From assembly GCF_018986735.1 (NCBI RefSeq), contig NZ_CP065521.1, positions 1 to 64,000 on the forward strand: DNA of 64,000 bases, written 5' to 3'. The stretch is from Schaalia sp. 19OD2882. Its GTDB lineage: Bacteria > Actinomycetota > Actinomycetes > Actinomycetales > Actinomycetaceae. The notes under the pieces are model-generated. The model made no database searches. It saw only the letters and a program-made list of their open reading frames with translations, and had not been told where the DNA came from. This document shows, one piece after another, positions 53,667 to 62,926 of this stretch. Each line of letters begins with the position of its first letter. Positions within the stretch are counted from its first letter, which is position 1. Both the position numbers and the translations under genes were made by a program.

Positions 53667-56600
53667 TCACTTGACGGTGATCTCGCTGATCCACGCCCAG
53701 GCCTTGCCGTCCTGCGAGGTCGGCATGGTTCGGAACGACAGCGAGATCGCGTCGGTCTCGACAGGCTGGGGCAGGCTGATCGTCGTCGTCGGACTCAACG
53801 CGGTCTTGGCCAGTTCTGTTCCCTGACGTGGAGTGTCCGGATTCACCGAACGCACGACCAGTTCACCGCCGGAGGTCGTCGGGTCCATGGCCAAGGTGAT
53901 CTGGCTGACCTTCGTCTTCTCCTTGAGCTTGAGCAGCACGGTGACCGTGTTGTCGTCGGTGAAGCGGTTGTCGTCGAACCAGCGCGAGTGCCACTGGGTC
54001 TCAGGACGGCCGTCGATCAAGTTGATCGCTTCATCCTCGTGGTCACCGCTGCCGTCCCAGGAGAACACCTGGGCCGAAGAGATCTGGGGGGCGTGCGCCG
54101 GCGCCGGCGCAGGGGCGGGATCGGCCACGGCCGACTGTTCGGACTGGCCGGACTGCTGCGACTGGGCCACGTCGGGGGCGGCCGCGAAGCCGAGGTCGCT
54201 TCCCGGGCCGAGCGGCGCAAACGCGGTGTTCAGCGCCCAGATGCCGCCGACGATGACCAGGCCGCCGGCCACGACGAAAGAGGGGATCGTCGGGTCGAAC
54301 AACCACCAGCGCTGTTCGCCGTCCTGGTCGCCGGTGCCCACCGTGCCGAATGCCGCCCCGGCCGCAGCCCCGGTGGGGGCGAAGGTGGCAGTGGTGCGGA
54401 TGGCGGTCGCCTCCTCCGCGGATGTGCGGACGACTGTGGCATCGTCGGGGGCAGTGCGGATGGCGGTCGCCTCGTCGGCCGGGTCGGGCAAGTCCGCTGC
54501 CTCTGTCACACCGGGGGTGGCGGAAGCGGCGGGGATCAGCGGGATCGACCGGACAATGGTGGACTTGTCGACCACGCGCAGTCCGGCGATCTTCGTGGCG
54601 TTCGGATCGTCCTCGTCCTCGGGCGCGGAGCGCACGACGGTCGCTTCGTCGGCGACGAAGGCGCCACGGACGGCCGTGGCCTCCGGGTCCTCGTCCTCGG
54701 GCGCGGAGCGCACGACGGTCGCTTCGTCGGCGACGAAGGCACCGCGGACGGCCGTGGCCTCCGGGTCGTCGTGCACGTCACCGTCCGCGATCCCGGGAAG
54801 TCCTGTCGGCGGGCCGAGGACGTCACCCTCGTCGATGGTCGCAGGAGGCTCGTGCAGGCGGGTGCTCACGGTCTCGTTCTCGGGCGGCGTCCACACGAAG
54901 TCGCCTTCGACGAGGGCGGGCGGGGCCTCCTGCGTGGCGGAGGTCTGCGACGTGGAGGTCTCCTCGTCCAGGGTGATCCACGACGTGTCCAGCGCACCGG
55001 TGAAGGGTTCGGAGGAGTTCCTGACCTCGGGTTCTTCAATGGGCTCGGGTTCAGGGACACGGGTGGCCCGGGTGATGGCGGTCTGGTCGTCGTCCTCGAG
55101 CCAGGAGGCGCCGCTGGTCGTGTCCGGGTGCGAAGGGTCGAAAGCGCCCGTGGTCGGCACGGCGTCCTCAGACTGTTCCGGGTCCATGGCGCCTTCCATC
55201 CCTTCGGTTGATGCGGTCCGGTCCATTATGACCTGATCGGAGGCCTCCCGGTCGACGGGCAGAGCTTGGCGGTCACCGTCCTGGGCGGTGCGACGGGTCG
55301 CAGGATCGACGGCGAGCACCGACAGCAGGGGTGCGGGAAGGCGCAACCGGGCAAGCAGCGGCCACACTGTGCGCGCGGACTCGGCAGGTGAGATGGCCCG
55401 CAGTGCGACCAGGTAGATGACCATCGTGAAGGAGCAGACGAAAGTGACCTTCACCAGTGACACGAGCAACCTGGTCAGGGTCGAGTTCGTGACCGTGTCA
55501 ATGCCCACCAGCCACATGAGGACGAAGCCGACGGCCACTGCGATGACGGCGGTGGCCCAATACGTGAGGTACGTGCGCACGATTCTGGGCACGTCGATGT
55601 GGCGGTTGCGGCGGGCCACCATGCGCAACCCGATGTAGGCCTGCGAGATTCGGCACACTGTCTCGGCGAAGGCGGCGCCGACCACCCACCAGTGGGCGTC
55701 GGTGAGGAAGTAGATCGTCCAGCCGACCAGGATCTGCAAGACGTTGGGGATGATGACCGACAGGAAGATCGGCTTGGCGTCCTCGTAGGCGTAGAAGACC
55801 CTCTGGGTCATCAACAGGATTCCCATGGCGGACAGTCCGGGCAGGTACGCCAGCAGCACCCACGCGTAGGAGCGCACCAGCTCCGGCTCCGTGGTGGTCA
55901 ATGCCACCGTCTGCATGATCGGGACCGAGCCGGCGGCCAGGGCCGCGGCAAACAGCATCGTGAGCACATTCGTCGAACGCACTCCCAAGTGGAACCAGTG
56001 CGCCACCCCGGGCTCGTCCTTGTCGACCACGGCCGAGGAGATGCGTGTGAACACGGCGGTGGCCAACGACACCGACACCAGCGACTGGGGAACCATGTAG
56101 ATCATGAAGGCAGTGGCCATCGCGGAGATGCCGACCACGTAGGTGCCGTGCTCGTGCCCCCAGGCGTCGGCCAGCGCCGCGAGATTGTTCGAAGAGATCA
56201 CTCCGAACTGGCTGACCCCCAAAGTGGCGAAGGTCCAGCCCGCCACCTTCGAGGCGGAGCCGAAGTTCGTGCCCTTGAAGTGGAAGTCGGGGCGCAGAGC
56301 GATGCCTGCCCTCTTCATGGGGATCAGGAGGAATGCCGCTTGGCAGATGACACCCAGGGTGGCCGAACCGCCCAGGAGCCAGAACTGCGGGGCGGTGAGG
56401 TCCGAGACGTCGAATCGTGTGGGAGAGGTCCCCCACAAGGCAAGGAAGACGCCCAGGCCCGCGATGCCGACGACGTTGTTGACCACCGGCGCCCACATGT
56501 AGGGCCCGAACACGCCTCTGGCGTTGAGCAACTCACCCAGCAGGTTGTACAGGCCGTAGAAGAAGATCTGGGGCAGGCACAAAAGGGCGAAGGCGATCGC

Positions 56601-57011
56601 CAAGGAGCGGATCTGCGCGTCGTATCCGGCCGAGGTGATGATGACCAGCAGCGGGGCGGCGATCATCGCCACCACTGTGATCCCGAAGAGCAGCGTCCCG
56701 GCCAGGGTGAGCAGGCGGTTGACGTACTGCTGCCCCTGGTGTCTGGTCTTGAGGGCCGTGACGATCTGTGGAACCAGGATCGCGTCCAACACGCCCGAGG
56801 CCAGGATGTTGAAGACCATGTTGGGCAGGGTGTTGGCCGTCTGGAAGGCGGCGTTGACGCCACCGGCGGCCGTGCCGATGACGGCCAGCAACAGGGCGTT
56901 GCGCACGAAGCCGAGGATTCTGGAGACCATCGTGCCCGAGGCCATGAGGGCGCTGGCCCGCAGGATCGAGCCGCCGCCAGAGGACGAGGCCGAGGATTTG
57001 CTCGTGGTCAT
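53667..57011 (-). CDS. murJ: Lipid II flippase MurJ/MviN with long repeat-bearing C-terminal region
   Basis: A 1114-residue protein. Residues 1 to about 545 are the 14-helix MurJ transporter (SRILGFVRNALLLAVIGT, PQSLVSVSLATAVFTRIS). Residues about 546-905 are acidic, low-complexity and cytoplasmic, with repeated Thr motifs such as DEATVVRS, EATAVRG, DKSTIVRS, DEATAIRT and DATVVRTS. One helix (about 905-925) and a C-terminal extracytoplasmic domain with INLIDGRPETQWHSRWF and FRTMPT, resembling an F5/8-type carbohydrate-binding fold, complete it. The pseudokinase domain of mycobacterial MviN is not recognisable. ATG 57011 has GGAAGG upstream. Confidence 0.9.
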   Translation of the reverse strand: MTTSKSSASSSGGGSILRASALMASGTMVSRILGFVRNALLLAVIGTAAGGVNAAFQTANTLPNMVFNILASGVLDAILVPQIVTALKTRHQGQQYVNRLLTLAGTLLFGITVVAMIAAPLLVIITSAGYDAQIRSLAIAFALLCLPQIFFYGLYNLLGELLNARGVFGPYMWAPVVNNVVGIAGLGVFLALWGTSPTRFDVSDLTAPQFWLLGGSATLGVICQAAFLLIPMKRAGIALRPDFHFKGTNFGSASKVAGWTFATLGVSQFGVISSNNLAALADAWGHEHGTYVVGISAMATAFMIYMVPQSLVSVSLATAVFTRISSAVVDKDEPGVAHWFHLGVRSTNVLTMLFAAALAAGSVPIMQTVALTTTEPELVRSYAWVLLAYLPGLSAMGILLMTQRVFYAYEDAKPIFLSVIIPNVLQILVGWTIYFLTDAHWWVVGAAFAETVCRISQAYIGLRMVARRNRHIDVPRIVRTYLTYWATAVIAVAVGFVLMWLVGIDTVTNSTLTRLLVSLVKVTFVCSFTMVIYLVALRAISPAESARTVWPLLARLRLPAPLLSVLAVDPATRRTAQDGDRQALPVDREASDQVIMDRTASTEGMEGAMDPEQSEDAVPTTGAFDPSHPDTTSGASWLEDDDQTAITRATRVPEPEPIEEPEVRNSSEPFTGALDTSWITLDEETSTSQTSATQEAPPALVEGDFVWTPPENETVSTRLHEPPATIDEGDVLGPPTGLPGIADGDVHDDPEATAVRGAFVADEATVVRSAPEDEDPEATAVRGAFVADEATVVRSAPEDEDDPNATKIAGLRVVDKSTIVRSIPLIPAASATPGVTEAADLPDPADEATAIRTAPDDATVVRTSAEEATAIRTTATFAPTGAAAGAAFGTVGTGDQDGEQRWWLFDPTIPSFVVAGGLVIVGGIWALNTAFAPLGPGSDLGFAAAPDVAQSQQSGQSEQSAVADPAPAPAPAHAPQISSAQVFSWDGSGDHEDEAINLIDGRPETQWHSRWFDDNRFTDDNTVTVLLKLKEKTKVSQITLAMDPTTSGGELVVRSVNPDTPRQGTELAKTALSPTTTISLPQPVETDAISLSFRTMPTSQDGKAWAWISEITVK
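54610..54765 (-). repeat. 78-bp tandem repeat inside murJ (2 copies)
   Basis: Units 54610-54687 and 54688-54765 are nearly identical at the DNA level and encode two copies of a 26-residue block carrying EATAVRG and DEATVVRS. Synonymous differences (for example a GCG/GCA change) show they are separate copies rather than an artefact of a single base run. Confidence 0.85.
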
Positions 57012-57178
57012 TCCTCCACCTTCCCAGAGGGCCAATGTCATTTCCCACCTGGCGCGCCGCCCGCAGGAGACGAGCCCTCGCAGCGGACCCGTACCGCCCC
57101 ATTGTCGGGAGAACGAAGGCCGGGTGCCACCCGTGTGGCGAAGGGCACCATGCGCCAGGACGCGGCAGGGGCGGCGCC

Positions 57179-59644
57179 TCAGTCGGCCCCGGAGTCCGGA
57201 AGCGACTCCGTCGGCGGCCCTGGATCCTGCGCCCGGGCCGACTCCTCCGACCCACCCGAGTCCTCCACCTCTTGCGCCGACGCAGCATCCGACGTCCCGC
57301 CCTCGTCACCCGAGACGCCGCCGGCGCGCGCCCGCAGGCGCTTGCGCACCGATCGTGCCACACCCCACACGAAGGCGATGCCCACCAGGACGGCGGCGAC
57401 GGCGGTGGCGGCATCCTCCCAGCCGGCACGCAGTCGCACGAACACCTTCGAGGACGCGTCCAGGACGTGCCCGCCCGGGGTGCGCACCTCGTAGGTGACA
57501 TGCAGATCGCCCGACCCGATCGCCTCCACGGGCACCTCGGCCGTGACCGATGCGTGCGCAGGCACGGTGACCTGGGCCGGAGCTGTCACCGACAGGCGAG
57601 GGTCCGAGGGGCGCAGACTCACCTTCACGTGGACCGGCCACGGCAGTGAACTGCGTACACGCACCGGGAAGCGCGCCTCCTTGTTGATGAGGTTGACCGT
57701 TCCGGAGGACTCCACCGCTATCCCGTGCATGAGGTCGGTGACACGTGTGCCGAAGCGGCCCGTCAGGCCCGTACGGGTTTCGGGGGCGAGGTCGGTGCGC
57801 AGCGCTCCCATGAGGTCGTCCTGGACGAAGGAGTGGACGGCCGCCGGATCGTCCACGGCGGCGACAAGCTTTTCGAGCTGACCGGCGTGGGCGGCCACAC
57901 TCCTGGCGTTCGACAGGTCGCCCTCGGACAGGGTCGGACCCGGCGTGGCGGTGCGGGGCAGGGTTGACGGGGTCGAGGAGGCGACCTGGGTCAAGGTGGC
58001 GCCCCGAATCCACGGGTGTTCGACCAGGGCGCGGATTCGCCCGGCCAGGCCCGCATCGATGGTGGTGTCGCGAGGCAGCGCCACAAGGTGCGCACCACCT
58101 GCACCAGCAGTGCTCCGCGCCGTCAACGCCCCCAAGGCGGCGAGCAGCTGGTGCTGGTCAAGGGCGGTTTCCTCGTCGTCGGGCTGCCATGCCAACAGCT
58201 CGGAGAGGTCCCTGTGTGGGACGAGGACGGTGGCCGAGGTCGCCGATCCGCTCCCCGCGACCACAGCGCCACTGTCGGCGTCGACCTGGATGCGCGCGGG
58301 CGGGGTCACCGAGTCCCCGTCGGACAGGGGCATCGCCCCAGGTGGGGCGATGACGAGATCCTTGGGAACGGTGGCCAGCAGGGGGCGCCCGAAGGACGAG
58401 GTCGGCCACACGACGCCCTCGACAACCTTGGGCACGGTGGCTCCCGGGACCCCGGAGGCTCCCGCATTCCCTGAGGCGGAGTGGGCGTCGTCGACGGGAG
58501 CCGGTCCAGTGGTGGTGTGGGACTGGGCGCCCTCGACCGCTCCGGACTGGGCACCCTGCGTCGACTGGGCGGCGTCCAGGGCGCTGCTGATCCGCCGCAG
58601 GGCGGGGGCCACCTCGCTGCGGGTGGCCAGGACCATCTGAGGCAGAAGAGTCGATGACGTGGCCACCGCCAGGCCCACATCCGCATCCTTTGCCGGGAGA
58701 GCCACGAGCTCGTCCGCCGAGAGCAGGGTGCGCCAGAACGCGGAGCCCTCACCGGTGGTCAGGCCCTCGGGAAGGGGGGCATCGGCCTCGCCCTCGCTGG
58801 AATCGCCCGACTGCGGACCCATGAGCAACCCCGGTTCGACCGCCAGTGAGACGCCGGGGATCCTCATCACCTCCATCAGCCCAGCGCCCGTCGAGGCATA
58901 CGGGAGCGCGCCGGAGGAGGCGGTGTCGGGGCTCTTCAGGGGGTCGTTGGCCGCAGTCCACGGCACCAACACGCCCATGGAGGTGCTGCCGGTTCGTCCC
59001 TGCGGGTCCCAGACCAACACCGTCCTGTCGACGCCGGCGGCCCCCCACGCGTCGACGTGGACTCCAATGACCCTTGCTCCCCACATGTCCGTGTCCGTCA
59101 GCCCCAGCGACGAGGTCGGCACCGAGATGCTGAACCTGCCGGAGGCGCCCGGCGCGAGGGTCATCGTCACTGTGGCGGACCACACCGTGTGGGTACCCCA
59201 CTCCTCACCCGCCAGCTGGGAGATGAGGTCCGCGGAGGTGGAGGGGGTGGCCCACGGCTGGGTGAGCTCCACATACGGGTCCTGGACGGTCTCGGAGGAG
59301 GAGTTGAGGATCGTACCCGACACGGAGATCGAGCCCTCGCCGGTCAGGACTGCGGGGGAGATCCGGGTGATTCGCACGGCCAGCCCGTTGTCCTGGTGGC
59401 TGGGGACCATGATGTCGGGCCGCTGCGGGGCGGTGGGTGCCGGCGCGGGGTTTGCGGGAGCGGGAGGTGCCACTGCGGGTGACGAGGGCGGAGCCGCCAG
59501 ATGCGACATGTGCGAGGCGGCGGCGGGCGCAGTCGGCAGCAGTGCGAAGACCGTGGCGAGGGCCAGGGTGAGGAGGGCTCGCAGAGGTGGGCGGCCGGGG
59601 CCCGGCTGGCCGCCGACGTGGGGGCTGGAGTTCGTCGGCATCAT
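57179..59644 (-). CDS. DUF6049 family secreted/membrane protein
   Basis: An 821-residue exported protein. Signal peptide with cleavage near AAAS (LTLALATVFALLPTAPAAAS), a large extracellular region including a Ser/Gln/Ala linker with AQS repeats, and one C-terminal membrane helix (AATAVAAVLVGIAFVWGVAR) with a basic-acidic cytoplasmic tail. It sits between the NUDIX gene (ATGA overlap) and murJ, as DUF6049 proteins do in actinobacteria including the mycobacterial Rv3909 position. Function unknown; a role in envelope assembly beside MurJ is inferred from context only. Confidence 0.8.
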   Translation of the reverse strand: MMPTNSSPHVGGQPGPGRPPLRALLTLALATVFALLPTAPAAASHMSHLAAPPSSPAVAPPAPANPAPAPTAPQRPDIMVPSHQDNGLAVRITRISPAVLTGEGSISVSGTILNSSSETVQDPYVELTQPWATPSTSADLISQLAGEEWGTHTVWSATVTMTLAPGASGRFSISVPTSSLGLTDTDMWGARVIGVHVDAWGAAGVDRTVLVWDPQGRTGSTSMGVLVPWTAANDPLKSPDTASSGALPYASTGAGLMEVMRIPGVSLAVEPGLLMGPQSGDSSEGEADAPLPEGLTTGEGSAFWRTLLSADELVALPAKDADVGLAVATSSTLLPQMVLATRSEVAPALRRISSALDAAQSTQGAQSGAVEGAQSHTTTGPAPVDDAHSASGNAGASGVPGATVPKVVEGVVWPTSSFGRPLLATVPKDLVIAPPGAMPLSDGDSVTPPARIQVDADSGAVVAGSGSATSATVLVPHRDLSELLAWQPDDEETALDQHQLLAALGALTARSTAGAGGAHLVALPRDTTIDAGLAGRIRALVEHPWIRGATLTQVASSTPSTLPRTATPGPTLSEGDLSNARSVAAHAGQLEKLVAAVDDPAAVHSFVQDDLMGALRTDLAPETRTGLTGRFGTRVTDLMHGIAVESSGTVNLINKEARFPVRVRSSLPWPVHVKVSLRPSDPRLSVTAPAQVTVPAHASVTAEVPVEAIGSGDLHVTYEVRTPGGHVLDASSKVFVRLRAGWEDAATAVAAVLVGIAFVWGVARSVRKRLRARAGGVSGDEGGTSDAASAQEVEDSGGSEESARAQDPGPPTESLPDSGAD

Positions 59645-60177
59645 CAGTCCTGGTAGAGCAGGTCCAGGGCGATGCCGACGATGCGCCTCTCATTGGGGTA
59701 GGCGAGCAGGCGCAGGGACTCCTTCAGGGGAACCCACGCGGCGTCCTCGGCCTCGTGGTCCGGGTCGCCCTCGACAGTGATGCGCCCACCGACGTACCCC
59801 ATGAGGTAGTGGTGGACGACCTTGTGGACACGGCGGTCGGGGTTGGAGAACCAGTAGTCGATGGAGGCGAGGTGACGAATGATGCGTCCGCGGATGCCGG
59901 TCTCTTCGGCGACTTCGCGCAGGGCGGCCCTTTCGGCGGATTCGCCCGCCTCCAAGTGTCCCTTGGGCAGGCACCATTCGATGCGGCCGGTTCGGTTGCG
60001 CCTGGCGATGAGCGCCACGTAGGGGATGCCTGCGCGCACGTCGATGACGACTCCACCTGCAGAGGTTTCCGCAGAGACCGGGAGCTTCGGGTGGGCGGCG
60101 TGTGGGGCCCGCGACGAGGTGCGACGCCGTGGGGGTCGGGGGACCCCGGCGTGACGGTCGAGCGGGCGGGCAGACAT
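59644..60177 (-). CDS. NUDIX hydrolase
   Basis: A 177-residue pyrophosphatase. The NUDIX box GxxxxxExxxxxREVxEExGx is visible as GHLEAGESAERAALREVAEETGI in two overlapping parts, with an N-terminal basic extension of about 35 residues. In the mycobacterial order it corresponds to MutT4 beside the CCA transferase and Rv3909. The substrate cannot be assigned. The 3' end overlaps the DUF6049 start. Confidence 0.92.
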   Translation of the reverse strand: MSARPLDRHAGVPRPPRRRTSSRAPHAAHPKLPVSAETSAGGVVIDVRAGIPYVALIARRNRTGRIEWCLPKGHLEAGESAERAALREVAEETGIRGRIIRHLASIDYWFSNPDRRVHKVVHHYLMGYVGGRITVEGDPDHEAEDAAWVPLKESLRLLAYPNERRIVGIALDLLYQD

Positions 60178-60522
60178 GCTTCCACTCTAGTTGGAGCGCG
60201 TCCAGGGTCGCTCAGGCGCCCCCGAGCGGCAGCGATGAGTGCCACCACCCTGCCCGTCACCCTCTTCACCACCCGTTCCGCACACGATGTGCGCAATCGG
60301 AGTCTGGCGCGGTTGCCGAGAGTGGGGGGATTCCGGGCTTTTGGCCTGTGTCGGCCCGAGCCGCCGTCAGCATTGTGTGCGAAATGGGAGGCGGAGGGCC
60401 CTCGTGCCACCGGGACGGTCGCTCGACGCGGACCGAGTCCACCTCCGAGTTCTCGTCGCAGACACTTGCGTGAAACACCGCAGGACTTCGTCGGTGCCCG
60501 AAGACGTGGCACGCTAGTGGCG
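60178..60522. other. Intergenic region between NUDIX and CCA transferase genes
   Basis: Divergent promoter region of about 345 bp. Apart from the third palindromic element (60276-60384) no gene or clear promoter is seen. Confidence 0.5.
60276..60384 (+). repeat. Dispersed palindromic element, copy 3 (109 bp)
   Basis: Ends TTCCGCACACGAT (60276-60288) and ATTGTGTGCGAAA (60372-60384); two arm positions differ from perfect pairing, one as a G-T wobble. The inner ATGTGC, the central GATTCCGGGCTTT and the CAGC before the right arm match copies 1 and 2, 48 kb away. Confidence 0.75.
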
Positions 60523-62136
60523 ATGAGTCACACCTCCCACCCCGCACCGGATGCCTCTGCGTCCCCGCACACCCCTGAAGTCCCCGGCACAGGCCTGGTC
60601 GACAGGTCCATCCCCGCCCTCATGGCCAACGCCATGAGAGCCTTCGCGGCACTGCCCCCGCAGATCCTCGAACTCGGCCGTGTCTTCGAAGCCGCCGGTG
60701 AGGAGATCGCGCTGGTCGGTGGGCCCGTACGTGACGCCTTCCTGGGCGTGACTCCCCGCGACTTCGATCTGGCCACCTCGGCGCGTCCGGAGCGCACCGA
60801 GGAACTGTTGGCCCGGTGGGGCAACGCCACGTGGGACATCGGCAAGGAATTCGGCACCATCGGCGCCCGCCGCGGGGACCTGGTCGTCGAGGTCACCACC
60901 TACAGGACCGACAGTTACGAGGTCGGCTCACGCAAACCCGAGGTGGTCTTCGGGGACACCCTGGAGGGCGACCTCACCCGACGCGACTTCACCGTCAACG
61001 CCATGGCGATGCGTCTGCCGGGGATGGCTCTGGTCGACCCGCACAACGGCCTGGAGGACCTGGCCGCGGCTCGCCTGCGCACCCCCGTCACTGCCGAGCA
61101 GTCCTTCGACGACGACCCGCTGCGCATCATGCGTGCGGCCCGTTTCGCCGCCCAACTGGCCATTGACGTGGACGAGGACGTCATGGACGCGATGGGCGCA
61201 ATGGCCCATCGCCTGGAGATCGTCTCTGCCGAACGTGTCCGGGCCGAACTGGAACGCCTGGTGACCTCGCCCCACCCGCGCCGTGGCCTGGAACTCATGG
61301 TCCACAGCGGGGTGGCCGACGTGGTGTTGCCCGAACTGTCCGCCCTGCAGGACACGAAGGATGAACACAAGCGCCACAAGGACGTCTACGAGCACACCCT
61401 CACCGTCCTGGACCAGGCCATCGACCTGGAAACCGGGCCCGACGGGCCGGTACCCGGCCCTGACTTCGTCCTGCGTTTCGCGGCCCTGATGCACGACGTC
61501 GGCAAACCCGCGACCCGCCGTTTCGAAGGCGGGGGCGTGACCTTCCACCACCACGAGGTCGTCGGCGCGAAGATGACACGGGCGCGGATGAAGGCCTTGA
61601 GGTTCGACAAGGCCACGACGGAGGCCGTCTCGCACCTGGTGTTCCTGCACCTGCGTTTCCACGGTTACGGCGACGCGAAGTGGACGGACTCGGCGGTGCG
61701 CCGCTACGTCACCGACGCAGGCGACCAGTTGGAGCGCCTGCACCGCCTGACCCGGGCCGACTGCACGACTCGCAACCGCCGCAAGGCGGAGTTCCTGCGC
61801 GCCGCCTACGACGACCTGGAGCAGCGCATTGCGCAGCTGCGCGCCCAGGAGGAGTTGGACGCGATCCGACCCGACCTGGACGGGGACCGGGTCATGGAGA
61901 TCCTGGGCCTGCGACCCTCGCGCGCGGTGAAGATGGCCCTGGACCACCTGTTGGCACTGCGCATGGAACGCGGCCCTCTGGGTGAGGAAGCCGCGGTCGA
62001 GGAGCTGCTGCGCTGGTGGTCCAGTGACGAGGTCCGCGAGCTGGCCGAGGAGTACCAGGCCCAGCAGGCCGCATGGGAGGCGCAGGTGGCTGCCAAGCGC
62101 GCCCGCAAGAGGAAGGGGTCGGCGGACCTGGCCTAG
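60523..62136 (+). CDS. cca: CCA tRNA nucleotidyltransferase
   Basis: Adds or repairs the CCA end of tRNAs, needed here since tRNA-Ala lacks an encoded CCA. The 537-residue protein has the nucleotidyltransferase motif LVGGPVRDAFLGVTPRDFDLATSA, RRDFTVNAMAMR, DPLRIMRAARFAAQL and a C-terminal HD domain (MHDVGKPATRRFEGGG, HHHEVVGA). It is the class II actinobacterial type with HD extension. The stop codon is shared in a CTAG palindrome with the convergent NYN-domain gene. Confidence 0.95.
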   Translation: MSHTSHPAPDASASPHTPEVPGTGLVDRSIPALMANAMRAFAALPPQILELGRVFEAAGEEIALVGGPVRDAFLGVTPRDFDLATSARPERTEELLARWGNATWDIGKEFGTIGARRGDLVVEVTTYRTDSYEVGSRKPEVVFGDTLEGDLTRRDFTVNAMAMRLPGMALVDPHNGLEDLAAARLRTPVTAEQSFDDDPLRIMRAARFAAQLAIDVDEDVMDAMGAMAHRLEIVSAERVRAELERLVTSPHPRRGLELMVHSGVADVVLPELSALQDTKDEHKRHKDVYEHTLTVLDQAIDLETGPDGPVPGPDFVLRFAALMHDVGKPATRRFEGGGVTFHHHEVVGAKMTRARMKALRFDKATTEAVSHLVFLHLRFHGYGDAKWTDSAVRRYVTDAGDQLERLHRLTRADCTTRNRRKAEFLRAAYDDLEQRIAQLRAQEELDAIRPDLDGDRVMEILGLRPSRAVKMALDHLLALRMERGPLGEEAAVEELLRWWSSDEVRELAEEYQAQQAAWEAQVAAKRARKRKGSADLA

Positions 62137-62765
62137 GTGTAGTCGAATGGGTCAAGCGACGCTGTGAAATGCTCACGGAGCATGGATGTGGTCCAGATTC
62201 TGGCCGCAGTCTTGATGTTGCCGTAGGTCCGTCGATCAGACCTGTCGTACCACTTCGCCGCCTCGATCTTCGCGGCATGCAGCGAGACTGCCTCGTCAAG
62301 CGCAGGAGCAAGATCAGTGTCTCGCGATGCCAGGACCACCACATCGAATTGTCCTGAGCGTGCGAGCCTCATGAGGGCAAGGGCGCACATCACGTCAACT
62401 CCCTTCTCCCTGCGGGAGGAACGAACAGGGGTCTTCACACCGTCGATCCAATCCCACCTGTACTTCAGAGGGCGGAGTGTGACTGCAACTGACCCAGAAT
62501 GGCCCCGTTCCCATCGTGACTTCTGCTCGAGATTGCGCCGGTAAGCATCGGCGTCGTCGTCGCGAATGGGGAGGCCTCGATACACCTCAACGCGCGCAAC
62601 GTCGACCTCATGGCAACCATCGGTGTTCCGGGCCTTGGCGAGCTGCTTCGCAAAGCGGAACGGCTCAATGAGCCCCTCCTCAAGTGGGCGACCCGGGAGG
62701 AAGAGCTCTGAAGCGGTGAGATGCATGTTCTGGTAATCGATGACCACTGCCATACGCTCAACCAT
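62133..62765 (-). CDS. NYN-domain (PIN-like) protein
   Basis: A 210-residue protein with NYN-domain (PIN-like RNase) features: AVVIDYQNMHL at the N terminus, the central KGVDVMCALALMRLA and DVVVLASRDTDLAPALDEA, which supply the conserved acidic residues. Such domains act as metal-dependent ribonucleases. Its composition is visibly less G+C-rich, with A/T-ending codons more common than in neighbours, suggesting recent acquisition. GGGAGC precedes ATG 62765; ATG 62753 is an alternative. Its stop overlaps cca by CTAG. Confidence 0.85.
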   Translation of the reverse strand: MVERMAVVIDYQNMHLTASELFLPGRPLEEGLIEPFRFAKQLAKARNTDGCHEVDVARVEVYRGLPIRDDDADAYRRNLEQKSRWERGHSGSVAVTLRPLKYRWDWIDGVKTPVRSSRREKGVDVMCALALMRLARSGQFDVVVLASRDTDLAPALDEAVSLHAAKIEAAKWYDRSDRRTYGNIKTAARIWTTSMLREHFTASLDPFDYT

Positions 62766-62926
62766 GTGTTGCTCCCAAGTGAGACAAACCCCGCCAATCC
62801 CGAAGGATGGCGGGGAGCTATGGCCCCACTCTAGCCCTTGGTTCCATGACTCGGCAATCCCAGCGTCGGGGATGCGGACACCCGACGCCGATGGATGCCA
62901 GCCGCTCGCTCCCGGGCGACCTGCCG
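62766..62926. other. Intergenic region upstream of the NYN gene
   Basis: 161 bp between the NYN gene start and the 3' end of the osmoprotectant SBP. No clear element is seen; an imperfect inverted repeat CCCGCCAATCC / GGATGGCGGGG at about 62790-62815 may be the SBP terminator. Confidence 0.4.

Noticed and set aside
52653..55211. An 852-codon plus-strand frame over trxB and murJ
   Set aside because: Glycine/arginine-rich shadow of two real genes.
55599..57494. A 631-codon plus-strand frame over murJ
   Set aside because: Shadow frame; no start signal or recognisable motif.
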